Source: Azospirillum doebereinerae
GTDB lineage: Bacteria > Pseudomonadota > Alphaproteobacteria > Azospirillales > Azospirillaceae
NCBI RefSeq assembly: GCF_003989665.1
Contig: NZ_RZIJ01000002.1
Span: 62,001-126,000, forward strand
Length of the DNA: 64,000 nt
Direction of reading: 5' to 3'
The notes beneath the pieces were generated by a model. That model was given only the letters and a program-made list of their open reading frames with translations, made no database searches and had not been told where the DNA came from. This document shows, one piece after another, positions 8,971 to 17,328 of this stretch. Numbering within the stretch: position 1 is the first letter of the stretch; each line of letters starts with the position of its first letter. Both the position numbers and the translations under genes were made by a program.

Positions 8971-11900
8971 CTACTCCGCCGGCATCGAGCCCGGCGGCAC
9001 CTCCGCTTTCGGACGACCGTGGATCAGGCGACCGACGGCGTTGCCCAGATCCTCCATGTAGAGATACAGCGACGGCGTGATGTAGAGCGTCAGGATCTGC
9101 GACACGCACAGCCCCCCGACCACCGCGAGGCCCAGCGGCTGGCGCAGTTCCGCCGCCGCACCATGGGCCACGGCGATGGGCAGCGTACCCATGATCGCCG
9201 CCATCGTCGTCATCATGATCGGGCGGAAGCGCAGGATGCACGCCTGCTCGATGGCCTCGGGAGCCGGCGTGCCGTTGCGCCGCGCCTCGACCGCGAAGTC
9301 GATCATCATGATCGCGTTCTTCTTCACGATGCCGATCAGCATCAGGATGCCGATGATCGCGATGACGCTCAACTCGTGCCCGAAGACCAGCAGCGTCGCC
9401 AGCGCGCCGATGGCGGCGGACGGCAGGCCCGACAGGATGGTCAGCGGGTGGACGAAGCTCTCGTACAGCACGCCCAGCACGATGTAGATCACCACCACCG
9501 CCGCCGCCAGCAGCAGCGCCTGCCCCGCCTGCGCGTCCTCGAACACCTGGGCGGTGCCGGCGAAGCCGGTCGAGACGCTGGCCGGCATGCCAAGCTCGCG
9601 CTCCGCCACGCGGATCGTCGACACCGCGTCGCCCAGCGAGGCGCCGGGGGCGAGGTTGAAGGAGAGGGTCACCGCCGGCAACTGCCCCTGGTGGTTGACC
9701 GCCAGCGCGCCGGCCGTCCGCTCCACCCGCGCGAAGGCGTCGAGCGGCACCAGCTTGCCGGACGCCGCGCGGACGTAGATGCGCGACAGGGCGGCGTCGT
9801 CCTGCTGGTATTTCGGCTCCAGCTCGATCAGCACCTGATAGTCGTTCGACGGCGTGTAGATGGTCGAGACCTGCCGCTGCCCGAAGGCGCTGTAGAGCGT
9901 CGAGCGCACCAGATCGACGCCGATGCCCAGCGTCGCCGCCTTCTCGCGGTCGATGTGGACGTAGGCCTGCGGGTTGTTGAGCTGAAGGTCGCTGGTCACG
10001 TCCTGCAAGGACGGAGTGCCGCGCAGCACGCCCTCCAGCTTCGCCGACCACTGGTACAGCTCGTCGAGGTTCAGCGCCTGGATGGTGTACTGGTACAGCC
10101 CCTTGGACGAACGCCCGCCGATGCGCAGGTTCTGCACCGGCTGCATGAAGACGGCCATGCCGGGGATACCGTTGACCTGCCGGCGGAGCTGCTGGATGAC
10201 TTCGGCTGCGCCCGGACGCTCGTCGCGCGGCTTGAGAACCAGGAACATACGGCCCTGGTTGCCGGTGCTGCCGCCGACGCCAACCGAGGAGGTCACGTCG
10301 GCCACCGCCGGGTGGGCCTGCATGATGGCGGCGATCCGCTGCTGCCCTTCTGCCATCGACGGGAAGGCGATGTCGGGCGAGGCCTCGGTCGTCACCTGGA
10401 TCTGGCCGATGTCCTCGGTCGGGAAGAAGCCCTTGGGGATCGCCTGGTACAGCAGGACCGACGCGACGACCGTGCCGATCATCAGCAGCCCCATCAGCGG
10501 CCGGTGGCGCAGCGTCCAGCGCAGGCTGGAGGCGTAGCCGTTGAGCAGCGCGTTGAACCCGCCCTCCAGCACCCGGCCGAAGATGTTTTCCTTCTCGTCG
10601 TGGGCATGGTGGGTCAGGAAGCGCGAGCACATCATCGGCGTCAGCGTCAGCGACACGAAGGCCGAGGCGGCGATCGACAGGGTGACGACGACGGCGAACT
10701 CGTGGAACAGCCGCCCGACCACGCCCCCCATCAGCAGGATCGGGATGAACACCGCGACCAGCGACAGGGTGATCGACAGGATGGTGAAGCCGATCTCCCG
10801 CGAGCCCTTGATGGCCGCCTCGAAGGGCTTCATCCCCTCTTCGACGTAGCGGACGATGTTCTCCATCATCACGATGGCGTCGTCCACCACCAGCCCCACC
10901 GCCAGCGTCAGCGCCATCAACGAGATGTTGTCGATGGAGAAGCCGAACAGGTGCATGCCGCCCGCCGTCGCGATCAGCGAGATCGGCACGGCCAGCGCCG
11001 GGATCAGCGTCGCCGACAGCCGGCGCAGGAACAGGAAGATCACCATCACCACCAGCGCGATGGTCAGGCCGAGCGTGAACTGCACGTCCTCCACCGCCTC
11101 GCGGATCGAGGTCGAGCGGTCGTTGACGATCTTGATGCTGGCCGAAGCCGGAAGCTGGGCCTGGAAATTCGGGATCAGGGCGCGGACGCGGTCGACCACC
11201 TCCACCGTGTTGGCGTCGGGCTGGCGCTGGACCGCCAGCATGATGGTGCGGGTGCCGTTCAGCCAGCTGGCCGTGCGGTTGTTCTCGACGCTGTCCAGCA
11301 CCTGCGCCACGTCGCTGAGGCGGACCGGCGCGTTGTTGCGGTAGGCGATGATCAGGTCGCGGAAGGCGGCGGCGTCGGGAAGCTGCGGGTTGGCGGCGAT
11401 GACGAGCTGCTGCCGCGCCCCGGTCAGCGTGCCGACCGGCGTGTTGGCGTTGGCGGCGGCCATCGCCTTCTGCAGCTCGTCGATGCCGATGCCGCGCACC
11501 GCCAGCGCGTTGGGATCGACCTGGACCCGCACCGCGTATTTCTGCGAGCCGTAGATCTGCACCTGGGCGACGCCGGGCAGCGTGCCGACCTTGGGCTGGA
11601 TGGTCGTCTCGGCGATCTCGTTCAGGGCCGACAGCTCCAGCGTCGGCGAGTTCAGCGAGATGAACAGGATCGGCTGGTCGGCCGGGTTCACCTTGCGGTA
11701 GCTGGGCGGGGTCGTCATCTCCGCCGGCAGGCGGCGCAGCGTGCGGGCGATGGCCGCCTGCACGTCGGCGGCGGCGGCGTCGATGTCGCGCTCCAGCACG
11801 AACTGGATGATGATCGAGGTGTTGCCCAGCGTGCTCGACGAGGTGATCGTGTCGATGCCGGCGATGGTGGAGAACTCGCGCTCCAACGGGCTGGCGACCG

Positions 11901-12084
11901 AGGCGGCCATGGTCTCCGGCGCGGCGCCGGCCAGCGTCGCGGTGACGCTGACCACCGGGAAGTCCACGCGCGGCAGCGCCGCCGTCGGAAGCTGGCGGTA
12001 GGCCGCCAGACCGCCCAGCACCAGCGCCGCCGTCAGCAGGATGGTCATCACCGGACGGCGGATGCAGAGTTCGGAGAGGTTCAC
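8971..12084 (-). CDS. RND multidrug efflux pump, inner-membrane permease (MdtB/MdtC-like)
   Basis: A 1037-residue proton-driven exporter of the HAE-1/RND family that works with the adaptor encoded just upstream and an outer-membrane channel not present here. It has the standard layout: TM1 near residues 10-30, a large periplasmic loop, TM2-6, a second periplasmic loop, and TM8-12. The proton-relay pair is visible in VGLVVDDAIVMMENI (about residue 405). The N-terminus MNLSELCIRRPVMTILLT is typical of MdtB/MdtC-type pumps. Its start overlaps the adaptor stop by 4 bp. Confidence 0.96.
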   Translation of the reverse strand: MNLSELCIRRPVMTILLTAALVLGGLAAYRQLPTAALPRVDFPVVSVTATLAGAAPETMAASVASPLEREFSTIAGIDTITSSSTLGNTSIIIQFVLERDIDAAAADVQAAIARTLRRLPAEMTTPPSYRKVNPADQPILFISLNSPTLELSALNEIAETTIQPKVGTLPGVAQVQIYGSQKYAVRVQVDPNALAVRGIGIDELQKAMAAANANTPVGTLTGARQQLVIAANPQLPDAAAFRDLIIAYRNNAPVRLSDVAQVLDSVENNRTASWLNGTRTIMLAVQRQPDANTVEVVDRVRALIPNFQAQLPASASIKIVNDRSTSIREAVEDVQFTLGLTIALVVMVIFLFLRRLSATLIPALAVPISLIATAGGMHLFGFSIDNISLMALTLAVGLVVDDAIVMMENIVRYVEEGMKPFEAAIKGSREIGFTILSITLSLVAVFIPILLMGGVVGRLFHEFAVVVTLSIAASAFVSLTLTPMMCSRFLTHHAHDEKENIFGRVLEGGFNALLNGYASSLRWTLRHRPLMGLLMIGTVVASVLLYQAIPKGFFPTEDIGQIQVTTEASPDIAFPSMAEGQQRIAAIMQAHPAVADVTSSVGVGGSTGNQGRMFLVLKPRDERPGAAEVIQQLRRQVNGIPGMAVFMQPVQNLRIGGRSSKGLYQYTIQALNLDELYQWSAKLEGVLRGTPSLQDVTSDLQLNNPQAYVHIDREKAATLGIGVDLVRSTLYSAFGQRQVSTIYTPSNDYQVLIELEPKYQQDDAALSRIYVRAASGKLVPLDAFARVERTAGALAVNHQGQLPAVTLSFNLAPGASLGDAVSTIRVAERELGMPASVSTGFAGTAQVFEDAQAGQALLLAAAVVVIYIVLGVLYESFVHPLTILSGLPSAAIGALATLLVFGHELSVIAIIGILMLIGIVKKNAIMMIDFAVEARRNGTPAPEAIEQACILRFRPIMMTTMAAIMGTLPIAVAHGAAAELRQPLGLAVVGGLCVSQILTLYITPSLYLYMEDLGNAVGRLIHGRPKAEVPPGSMPAE

Positions 12085-13295
12085 GAGGCGCCTCCCGGCG
12101 CGGCGCCCGCGTCGGTCTTCTTGTCCCCGGCGTTCGCCGCCGGCGCGTCCTTGTGCTCGTCTGGCTTATGCTCGGCCACCTTGGCGCCGGGGTAGAGGCG
12201 CGACTGGCCGTCCACCACCACCCGGTCGCCGGCCTTGACCCCGGACGCGATCACCGTCAGCCCGTCCTGGCTGCGCGCGACCGTCACCGGGCGGACCTCC
12301 ACCGTGCTGTCCGGCTTCACGGCGTAGACGAAGCGGCCTTGCTGGCCGGTCTGCACCGCCACGTCGGGAACGGTCACCGCCTGCGGATCGACTCGCAGGG
12401 TCAGCACCGTGTCGACGAACTGGCCGGGCCACAGCCGGGTGTCGGTGTTGGGGAACTCGCCCTTCACCAGGATGGTGCCGCTCTGCTGGTCGACCTGGCT
12501 GTCCACGAAGGTCAGCAGCCCCTCGGCCGCCGCGTCGCGGCTGCCGGGGATGCCGGCGGCGACCGCCAGCGTGCCTTCGCCCATCGCGCGACGGATCGCC
12601 GGCAGCCGCTTTTCCGGGACGTTGAACGAGACGTTGATCGGGCGCAGCTGGGTCAGCGTCACCAGCGGCAGGGCGTCGGCGGCGCGGACCATGGTGCCGG
12701 GCTTGGCGTTCACCGTGCCGGTACGGCCGTCCATCGGCGCGGCGATGCGGGTGAAGCTGAGCGACACCTTGGCCGCCTCGATCGCCGCCAGATCGGCCTT
12801 CACCGTGCCCTCCAGCGCGTCGGCGGTGCCGACGGCGGCGTCGTACTGGGTGCGCGAGATGGCGCTGGTGCGAACCAGCTCCGCGTAGCGCTTCACGTCG
12901 CCCTTGGCCTTTTCCAGGCTAGCGCGGTCGCGCTCCAGATTGGCCTGGGCTTGGCGCAGTTGAGCGTCCAGCGCGCGAGCGTCCAGCGTGAAGAGTGGGT
13001 CGCCGGCCTTCACCTCCTGCCCCTCGGTGAAGTGAACCGTTTCCACCACGCTATCGACCCGCGCCTTGATGGCGATGGCGGCGATGGGCTGCACCGACCC
13101 GATGGTGGCGATCCGCTCCGGCACCGCACGGGCTTCGGCCGGACGGGTCACGACGGGGATGGCGCGCGACCCGCCGGCCGGCGACGCCGCCTTCGCGGTC
13201 TGCGCCTCGCCGCCAGCCTTTTGGGCGTACCAGTAGCCCCCGGCGCCAAGGGCGGCCAGGACCGGCAGCAGGAGAAGAATCCGTCTCGTCGTCAC
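12081..13295 (-). CDS. RND efflux periplasmic adaptor subunit (MdtA-like)
   Basis: A 404-residue membrane-fusion protein that links the RND permease to an outer-membrane channel. It has an N-terminal signal or anchor segment (LLLLPVLAALGAGGYW), a lipoyl half with EGQEVKAGDPLFTLD, a coiled-coil hairpin (about residues 110-170), a beta-barrel domain with FTRIAAPMDGRTG, and a membrane-proximal domain. The tail is a low-complexity Lys/Asp/Ala stretch. It overlaps both neighbours by 4 bp, so the three genes form one operon. Confidence 0.95.
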   Translation of the reverse strand: MTTRRILLLLPVLAALGAGGYWYAQKAGGEAQTAKAASPAGGSRAIPVVTRPAEARAVPERIATIGSVQPIAAIAIKARVDSVVETVHFTEGQEVKAGDPLFTLDARALDAQLRQAQANLERDRASLEKAKGDVKRYAELVRTSAISRTQYDAAVGTADALEGTVKADLAAIEAAKVSLSFTRIAAPMDGRTGTVNAKPGTMVRAADALPLVTLTQLRPINVSFNVPEKRLPAIRRAMGEGTLAVAAGIPGSRDAAAEGLLTFVDSQVDQQSGTILVKGEFPNTDTRLWPGQFVDTVLTLRVDPQAVTVPDVAVQTGQQGRFVYAVKPDSTVEVRPVTVARSQDGLTVIASGVKAGDRVVVDGQSRLYPGAKVAEHKPDEHKDAPAANAGDKKTDAGAAPGGAS

Positions 13296-13954
13296 GTCGA
13301 ACTCCCGGACGCAAAGTGGGGGGCGGGGGCGAAGGCGGGGGTGGTCATGGTGGCGGCAACGTTGGTCACGGCGGTGGCGCTGAGGATCATGTCGAGCACG
13401 GCGCTCTCCAGCGCCTCCCTCGGCCGATCCCCCGCCATCATGATGCCGCCGCGCACCATCCCGATGATCAGCGCCGGGGTCATGCCGGTGTCGAGCGCGC
13501 GGAATTCCCCGGTGGCGACGCCGTCGTCCAGCACCCGTCGCAGCGCTGCGGCGATCTGCTCGCTGCGGCGGCGGATGATGCGGCGCATGCGGTCGGCCAG
13601 ATCGGACTGGTCGCCGCCCAGCAGCTTCAGCGTCGGCAATTGTTCGCTCAAGGTGTCGATCAGCGCCGACACCATGACCGTCAACCGTGTCACCGCCGTG
13701 GCGCCGGGCGCGGCGTGTCCGTGGAGCCGTTGCTCCAACCCGCCCAGCGCGCGCTCCAGCGATTCCAGGTACAACTCTTCCTTCGACGGGAAATAGCGAT
13801 AGAGGGTGGCCTTGCCGACTCCGGCGCGTTTGGCCACCTCATCGACTTGCACGTCGGCGTAATCGCGCCCGGCAAACAGCTCGGCGGCGGCGGTGAGGAT
13901 GGTTTCCCGCCGCTTGGCCCGCCAGTCGGGCATCTCTTCCATATCCAGAGGCAT
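13292..13954 (-). CDS. TetR/AcrR-family repressor of the efflux operon
   Basis: A 220-residue regulator. Residues 15-60 form the TetR helix-turn-helix (ETILTAAAELFAGRDY, VDEVAKRAGVGKATLYRYF); the rest is a helical ligand domain. It is the first gene of the regulator-adaptor-pump operon and overlaps the adaptor by 4 bp. A perfect palindrome lies 11 bp upstream of its start, overlapping the promoter, so autorepression relieved by a pump substrate is the likely control. The inducer is unknown. Confidence 0.95.
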   Translation of the reverse strand: MPLDMEEMPDWRAKRRETILTAAAELFAGRDYADVQVDEVAKRAGVGKATLYRYFPSKEELYLESLERALGGLEQRLHGHAAPGATAVTRLTVMVSALIDTLSEQLPTLKLLGGDQSDLADRMRRIIRRRSEQIAAALRRVLDDGVATGEFRALDTGMTPALIIGMVRGGIMMAGDRPREALESAVLDMILSATAVTNVAATMTTPAFAPAPHFASGSST

Positions 13955-13965
13955 GAATGGAACCC

Positions 13966-13984
13966 GTCGGTTTCAAAAACCGAC
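13966..13984. promoter_or_regulatory. Probable TetR operator palindrome
   Basis: GTCGGTTT-caa-AAACCGAC is a perfect 8+3+8 inverted repeat between the repressor start codon and its promoter. It overlaps the last two bases of the -10 element and covers the expected transcription start, the usual position for a TetR autorepression site. Confidence 0.75.
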
Positions 13985-14010
13985 ATTAGCCCAGCCCCGC
14001 TTACTGTCAA
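13983..14010 (-). promoter_or_regulatory. Sigma70-type promoter of the efflux operon
   Basis: On the minus strand a perfect -35 TTGACA (14005-14010) is followed after 16 bases by TAATGT (13983-13988). The spacing and match are good for a housekeeping promoter, and the operator palindrome overlaps its downstream end. Confidence 0.7.
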
Positions 14011-14069
14011 GCAACGGTTTCGTGTGCGAACTGAATACTCGGGCAATCAATCATCCGTCACGGTCCGCC

Positions 14070-15080
14070 TCACGCGGCGGAGGCCGCCGAACGTCGAAGC
14101 CGCCAGCCTTCCAGGCTCTTTCCCCACCGCACCATCGGCTCTTCGACCGCACGGTGCAGCACGGCCCCGACCCCGACCGACAGCGCCAGCGCCGCCGCCA
14201 TCCGGGGCAGGTCGGCCAGCAGCGTCTCCCCCCGTCCGAACGCCGCGTGCAGCGCCAGCACGATCAGCGGATGGAACAGATAGTTGCTGTAGGAGGTCCG
14301 CCCCAGGAACTCCAGCACCCGACTCGACAACCCCAGCCGGAGGGCGCCGACGAACAGAGTCGTGTCGAGGATCAGCAGCAGCCCGGCCCCGGCGAAATGC
14401 GGGTCGGCGAACAGGGTCAGGCTGGCCGCCAGCGCCGCGACCACCCCCAGCACCGGAGCCAGCGCCCGCCCGGTCCAGCCCGCCCGCTCCGCGCGGTGGA
14501 CCGCGACGCCGACGTAGAAGGCGGGAAAGAACACGATCAGGGCGCTGCCATGGCCGCGCAAGCCCCAGGACAGCCCGTTCAGGGCGATCAACCCCAGCAC
14601 CACCCAACCCATGCCGCGCTCGCCGAAGACCCGATGGTAGAGCGCGATGAACAGGTAGAACTTCACCTCGATCAGCAGGGTCCAGTAGACGCCGCTGACC
14701 GCGTCGATCCCCAGCAGATCGGTCACCATCAAGGCGCTGGCGACGTAGGAGATGACGGCGAACCGCTCGCCCCCCACCCCCAGCGCGTCGAGCGCCAGGA
14801 TGGCCAGGACGTTCAGCCAATAGGCCGGCAGGATCTTGAACAGGCGGCGCGACAGGAAGACCGGCAGCGGCTGGCGTTCGAGGTTGCCCTGGATCAGATA
14901 GCCGCTGAGCAGGAAGAACAGCAGCACCCCCGCCGTCCCCAGTCCGTTGTTGCCCAGATCGATCCCGATGCCCGGCAGATGCGGCCCGGCGACGTGGGAG
15001 ACGACCACCATGCCGATGGCCAGCCCGCGCAGGGCGTCGAGCGGAGCGATGCGCACCGGAGTGGAACGCGGCTCCGCCAT
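14070..15080 (-). CDS. Acyltransferase 3 family membrane protein
   Basis: A 336-residue integral membrane protein with about ten hydrophobic segments, of the acyltransferase-3 (OafA/NodX-like) family that O-acylates sugars of surface polysaccharides. The family N-terminus is clear: RIAPLDALRGLAIGMVVVSH has the conserved Arg and the His used in catalysis, followed by FFLLSGYLI and later SGVYWTLLIEVKFYL. The acceptor is unknown. Its ATG at 15080 shares one base with the stop of the uracil-DNA glycosylase gene, so the two are translationally coupled. Confidence 0.92.
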   Translation of the reverse strand: MAEPRSTPVRIAPLDALRGLAIGMVVVSHVAGPHLPGIGIDLGNNGLGTAGVLLFFLLSGYLIQGNLERQPLPVFLSRRLFKILPAYWLNVLAILALDALGVGGERFAVISYVASALMVTDLLGIDAVSGVYWTLLIEVKFYLFIALYHRVFGERGMGWVVLGLIALNGLSWGLRGHGSALIVFFPAFYVGVAVHRAERAGWTGRALAPVLGVVAALAASLTLFADPHFAGAGLLLILDTTLFVGALRLGLSSRVLEFLGRTSYSNYLFHPLIVLALHAAFGRGETLLADLPRMAAALALSVGVGAVLHRAVEEPMVRWGKSLEGWRLRRSAASAA

Positions 15081-15679
15081 CAGCCCCCCAGCCGCGACAC
15101 GGCGAGCCGCAGGTCGGCCTGGAAAACCGGCAGATCCACCAGTTGCCCGCGCAGCAGATAGCTGGGGTGGAAGGTCGGCACGACCTCCACCCCCTCGACC
15201 AGACGGCAGGGCAGCACCGTGCCGCGCAGGGAAAGAATGCCGTTCTCGCCGGTCAGCGCCCAGGTCGGCGTCCGCCCCAGCGCCACGATCACCGTGGGTG
15301 CGTAGGCGGCCAGCGTCGCGCGCAGATGCTCGATCTCGGCGGTGTATTCGGCCAGCAGGCGGTCCGAGGTGCCGAAGGCCCCCCAGCGCTCGTCGATGGT
15401 CCGGCCTTCCTTCTTGGCGCGGGCGCGCGAGGCGAAGAAATGGCCGACCTTGTTGCCCGGCGGCTGGTAGCGGAAGACGTTGGCGACCAGACACTCCGCC
15501 CGCTCGATCCCCACCGCCGCCAGCGAGTCGTCGAGAAGCTTGCCGCTGCGCCCGACGAAGGGCTTGCCCTGCTTGGCCTCCTCGGCGCCCGGCGCCTCGC
15601 CGACGATGGCCAGGCGCGGGCCGGAGACCGTCTTGGTCGGGAACTGGTAATCGGCGAAGGGCAGAGCGGCGTCGGTCAT
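15080..15679 (-). CDS. Uracil-DNA glycosylase superfamily protein (family 4/5-like)
   Basis: A 199-residue member of the uracil-DNA glycosylase superfamily that should remove uracil from DNA. Motif 1 reads GEAPGAEEAKQGKPFVGRSG (about residue 27) and motif 2 HPSYLLR near residue 171, both as in family 4/5 enzymes. Those enzymes normally bind an iron-sulfur cluster through four Cys, two of them at the extreme N-terminus. Here the N-terminus MTDAALPFADYQ has no Cys, and only two Cys are seen in the whole chain. There is also an inserted charged segment around residues 80-115. Confidence 0.85.
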   Translation of the reverse strand: MTDAALPFADYQFPTKTVSGPRLAIVGEAPGAEEAKQGKPFVGRSGKLLDDSLAAVGIERAECLVANVFRYQPPGNKVGHFFASRARAKKEGRTIDERWGAFGTSDRLLAEYTAEIEHLRATLAAYAPTVIVALGRTPTWALTGENGILSLRGTVLPCRLVEGVEVVPTFHPSYLLRGQLVDLPVFQADLRLAVSRLGG

Positions 15680-15821
15680 CGGGTCATCCGGGGGCTAGTG
15701 CGGAAGGGACGGGAGTCCGGCTTGCCGAACCGGTGCCGCGAACCCAAAGTTTCCTCCAGCGTGTTTCCTCCAGCAGTTCTAGCCCAGTCCGGGCCGACAG
15801 ACCAACAAGGGAGAACAGACG

Positions 15822-16220
15822 ATGGCGCAAGAGGATCTGGCCGCCCGGCGATGCGAGCCCTGCCGGGGCGGCGTCCCCCCGATGGACCGGGGCATGGCCG
15901 AGGACTATCTGGTCCAGGTGCCCGGCTGGACGCTGAAGGACCAGCCCATGCGGATCGAGCGTGATTTCCGCCTCCCCGACTTCGCCCAGGCCCAGGCCTT
16001 CGCGGCGCAGGTCGGCGACCTGTGCGAGGCGGAGGGCCATCACGCCGAGATCCATTACGGCTGGGGCCATTGCACGGTCGCGTTCTGGACCCACAAGATC
16101 AAGGGCCTGCACGAGAACGACTTCGTGATGGCGGCCAAGGTCAACGGCATCGCCGACGCCCCCTATGTCCCGGCCTCGGTCGGCACGGAGCCGCCGCCCT
16201 ACGTGCAGGGCAAGGCGTAG
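15822..16220 (+). CDS. phhB: Pterin-4a-carbinolamine dehydratase
   Basis: A 132-residue protein that dehydrates 4a-hydroxytetrahydropterin to recycle the pterin cofactor of aromatic amino-acid hydroxylases. The fold signature is present: VPGWTLKD, then GHHAEIHYGWGHCTVAFWTH with the His-His and His catalytic pattern, then GLHENDFVMAAKVN. It is longer than the minimal 95-100 residues because of an N-terminal extension with CEPCRGGVPPM, seen in many bacterial forms. The ribosome site GGGAG precedes the ATG. No phenylalanine hydroxylase gene is near. Confidence 0.93.
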   Translation: MAQEDLAARRCEPCRGGVPPMDRGMAEDYLVQVPGWTLKDQPMRIERDFRLPDFAQAQAFAAQVGDLCEAEGHHAEIHYGWGHCTVAFWTHKIKGLHENDFVMAAKVNGIADAPYVPASVGTEPPPYVQGKA

Positions 16221-16233
16221 GCGCGGCGCCGCT

Positions 16234-17226
16234 TCACCCCCACAGCTCCGGCCGGGGCGGCTGCACGGCCGCCCCGTCATAGACCAGCCCCGGCGCGCGG
16301 TCCTCCGCCAGCAGCAGCGGACCGTCGAGATCGACGTAGCGGGCGCCCTGCCCGACCAGCATCGCCGGGGCCATGGCGAGCGAGGTGGCGACCATGCAGC
16401 CGACCATCACGTCGAAGCCCATCGCCTCGGCCGCCCGCTTCATCGCCAGGGCGTCGGTCAGCCCGCCGGTCTTGTCCAGCTTGACGTTGACCACCGCGTA
16501 CAGCCCGCGCAGCCGCTCCAGCGATTCGGGGCCGTGGCAGGATTCGTCGGCCCCCAGCGGCACCGGGCCGCGCACGCCGCGCAGCGCCTCGTCCTGGCCG
16601 GCGGGGAGCGGCTGTTCGATCATCTCGACGCCCAGACCGGCCAGCACCGGCGCGAAGCGGTCGAGTTGGTCGAGCGTCCAGCCCTCGTTGGCGTCCACCA
16701 CCAGACGGGCCGCCGGGGCCGCCGCGCGGACGGCGCGGACGCGGTCGAGGTCGCCCTCCCCCGTCAGCTTCATCTTCAGCAGCGGGTGCCGCGCCACCCG
16801 CTCGCGCGCCACCGCCGCCATCGCTTCCGGCTCGTCGACGCTGAGCGTGTAGCAGGTGGTCAGCGGGCCGGGCGCCGCCGCCAGCCCGGCCGCGCGCCAG
16901 ACCGGAACGCCCGAGCGCTTGGCCTCCAGATCCCACAGCGCGCAGTCCAGCGCGTTGCGCGCCGCTCCGGCCGGCATCGCGGCGGCGAGCCCGGCGCGGT
17001 CCAGCCCACCGGCCACCGCGCCGGCCATCGCCTCCAACGCGGCGGCGACGCCCTCCACGCTCTCGCCGTAACGGGCGTAGGGCACGCATTCGCCCCGGCC
17101 GCGATGGGGGCCGTCGATCACCTCGGCGACCACGACGGCGGCCTCGGTCTTGGCGCCGCGCGAAATGCGGAAGGAGCCACGAATCGGAAAGGTCTCGCGG
17201 AGGACCGTGAGGCGGGGAGCGGGCAT
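16234..17226 (-). CDS. Dipeptide epimerase-like enzyme, enolase superfamily
   Basis: A 330-residue enzyme of the muconate-lactonizing subgroup of the enolase superfamily, closest to L-Ala-D/L-Glu epimerases and the N-acyl-glutamate racemase DgcA. The acid/base pair is visible as Lys in LLKMKLTG (KxK motif) and Lys in NVKLDKTGGL. The metal ligands are Asp in VVDANEGWT, Glu in MIEQPLP and Asp/Glu in GADESCH. Substrate could be a murein-derived dipeptide or an acylated amino acid. It ends 13 bp from the converging phhB gene. Confidence 0.9.
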   Translation of the reverse strand: MPAPRLTVLRETFPIRGSFRISRGAKTEAAVVVAEVIDGPHRGRGECVPYARYGESVEGVAAALEAMAGAVAGGLDRAGLAAAMPAGAARNALDCALWDLEAKRSGVPVWRAAGLAAAPGPLTTCYTLSVDEPEAMAAVARERVARHPLLKMKLTGEGDLDRVRAVRAAAPAARLVVDANEGWTLDQLDRFAPVLAGLGVEMIEQPLPAGQDEALRGVRGPVPLGADESCHGPESLERLRGLYAVVNVKLDKTGGLTDALAMKRAAEAMGFDVMVGCMVATSLAMAPAMLVGQGARYVDLDGPLLLAEDRAPGLVYDGAAVQPPRPELWG

Positions 17227-17328
17227 GGTGGGCAGGACCCTGGAAACGACACGGGCCGGGAGTGTATCCCGGCCCCGTTCGTCAATCGACCCCCGGCTTG
17301 GCCGGTCCTGAACTCAGCCGTCCCGAAC

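Noticed and set aside
9019..12195. 1058-residue open frame on the plus strand opposite the RND pump genes
   Set aside because: It is the complement of well-supported pump and adaptor genes and is Arg/His/Gln-rich low-complexity sequence without any fold motif; a product of codon bias in GC-rich DNA.
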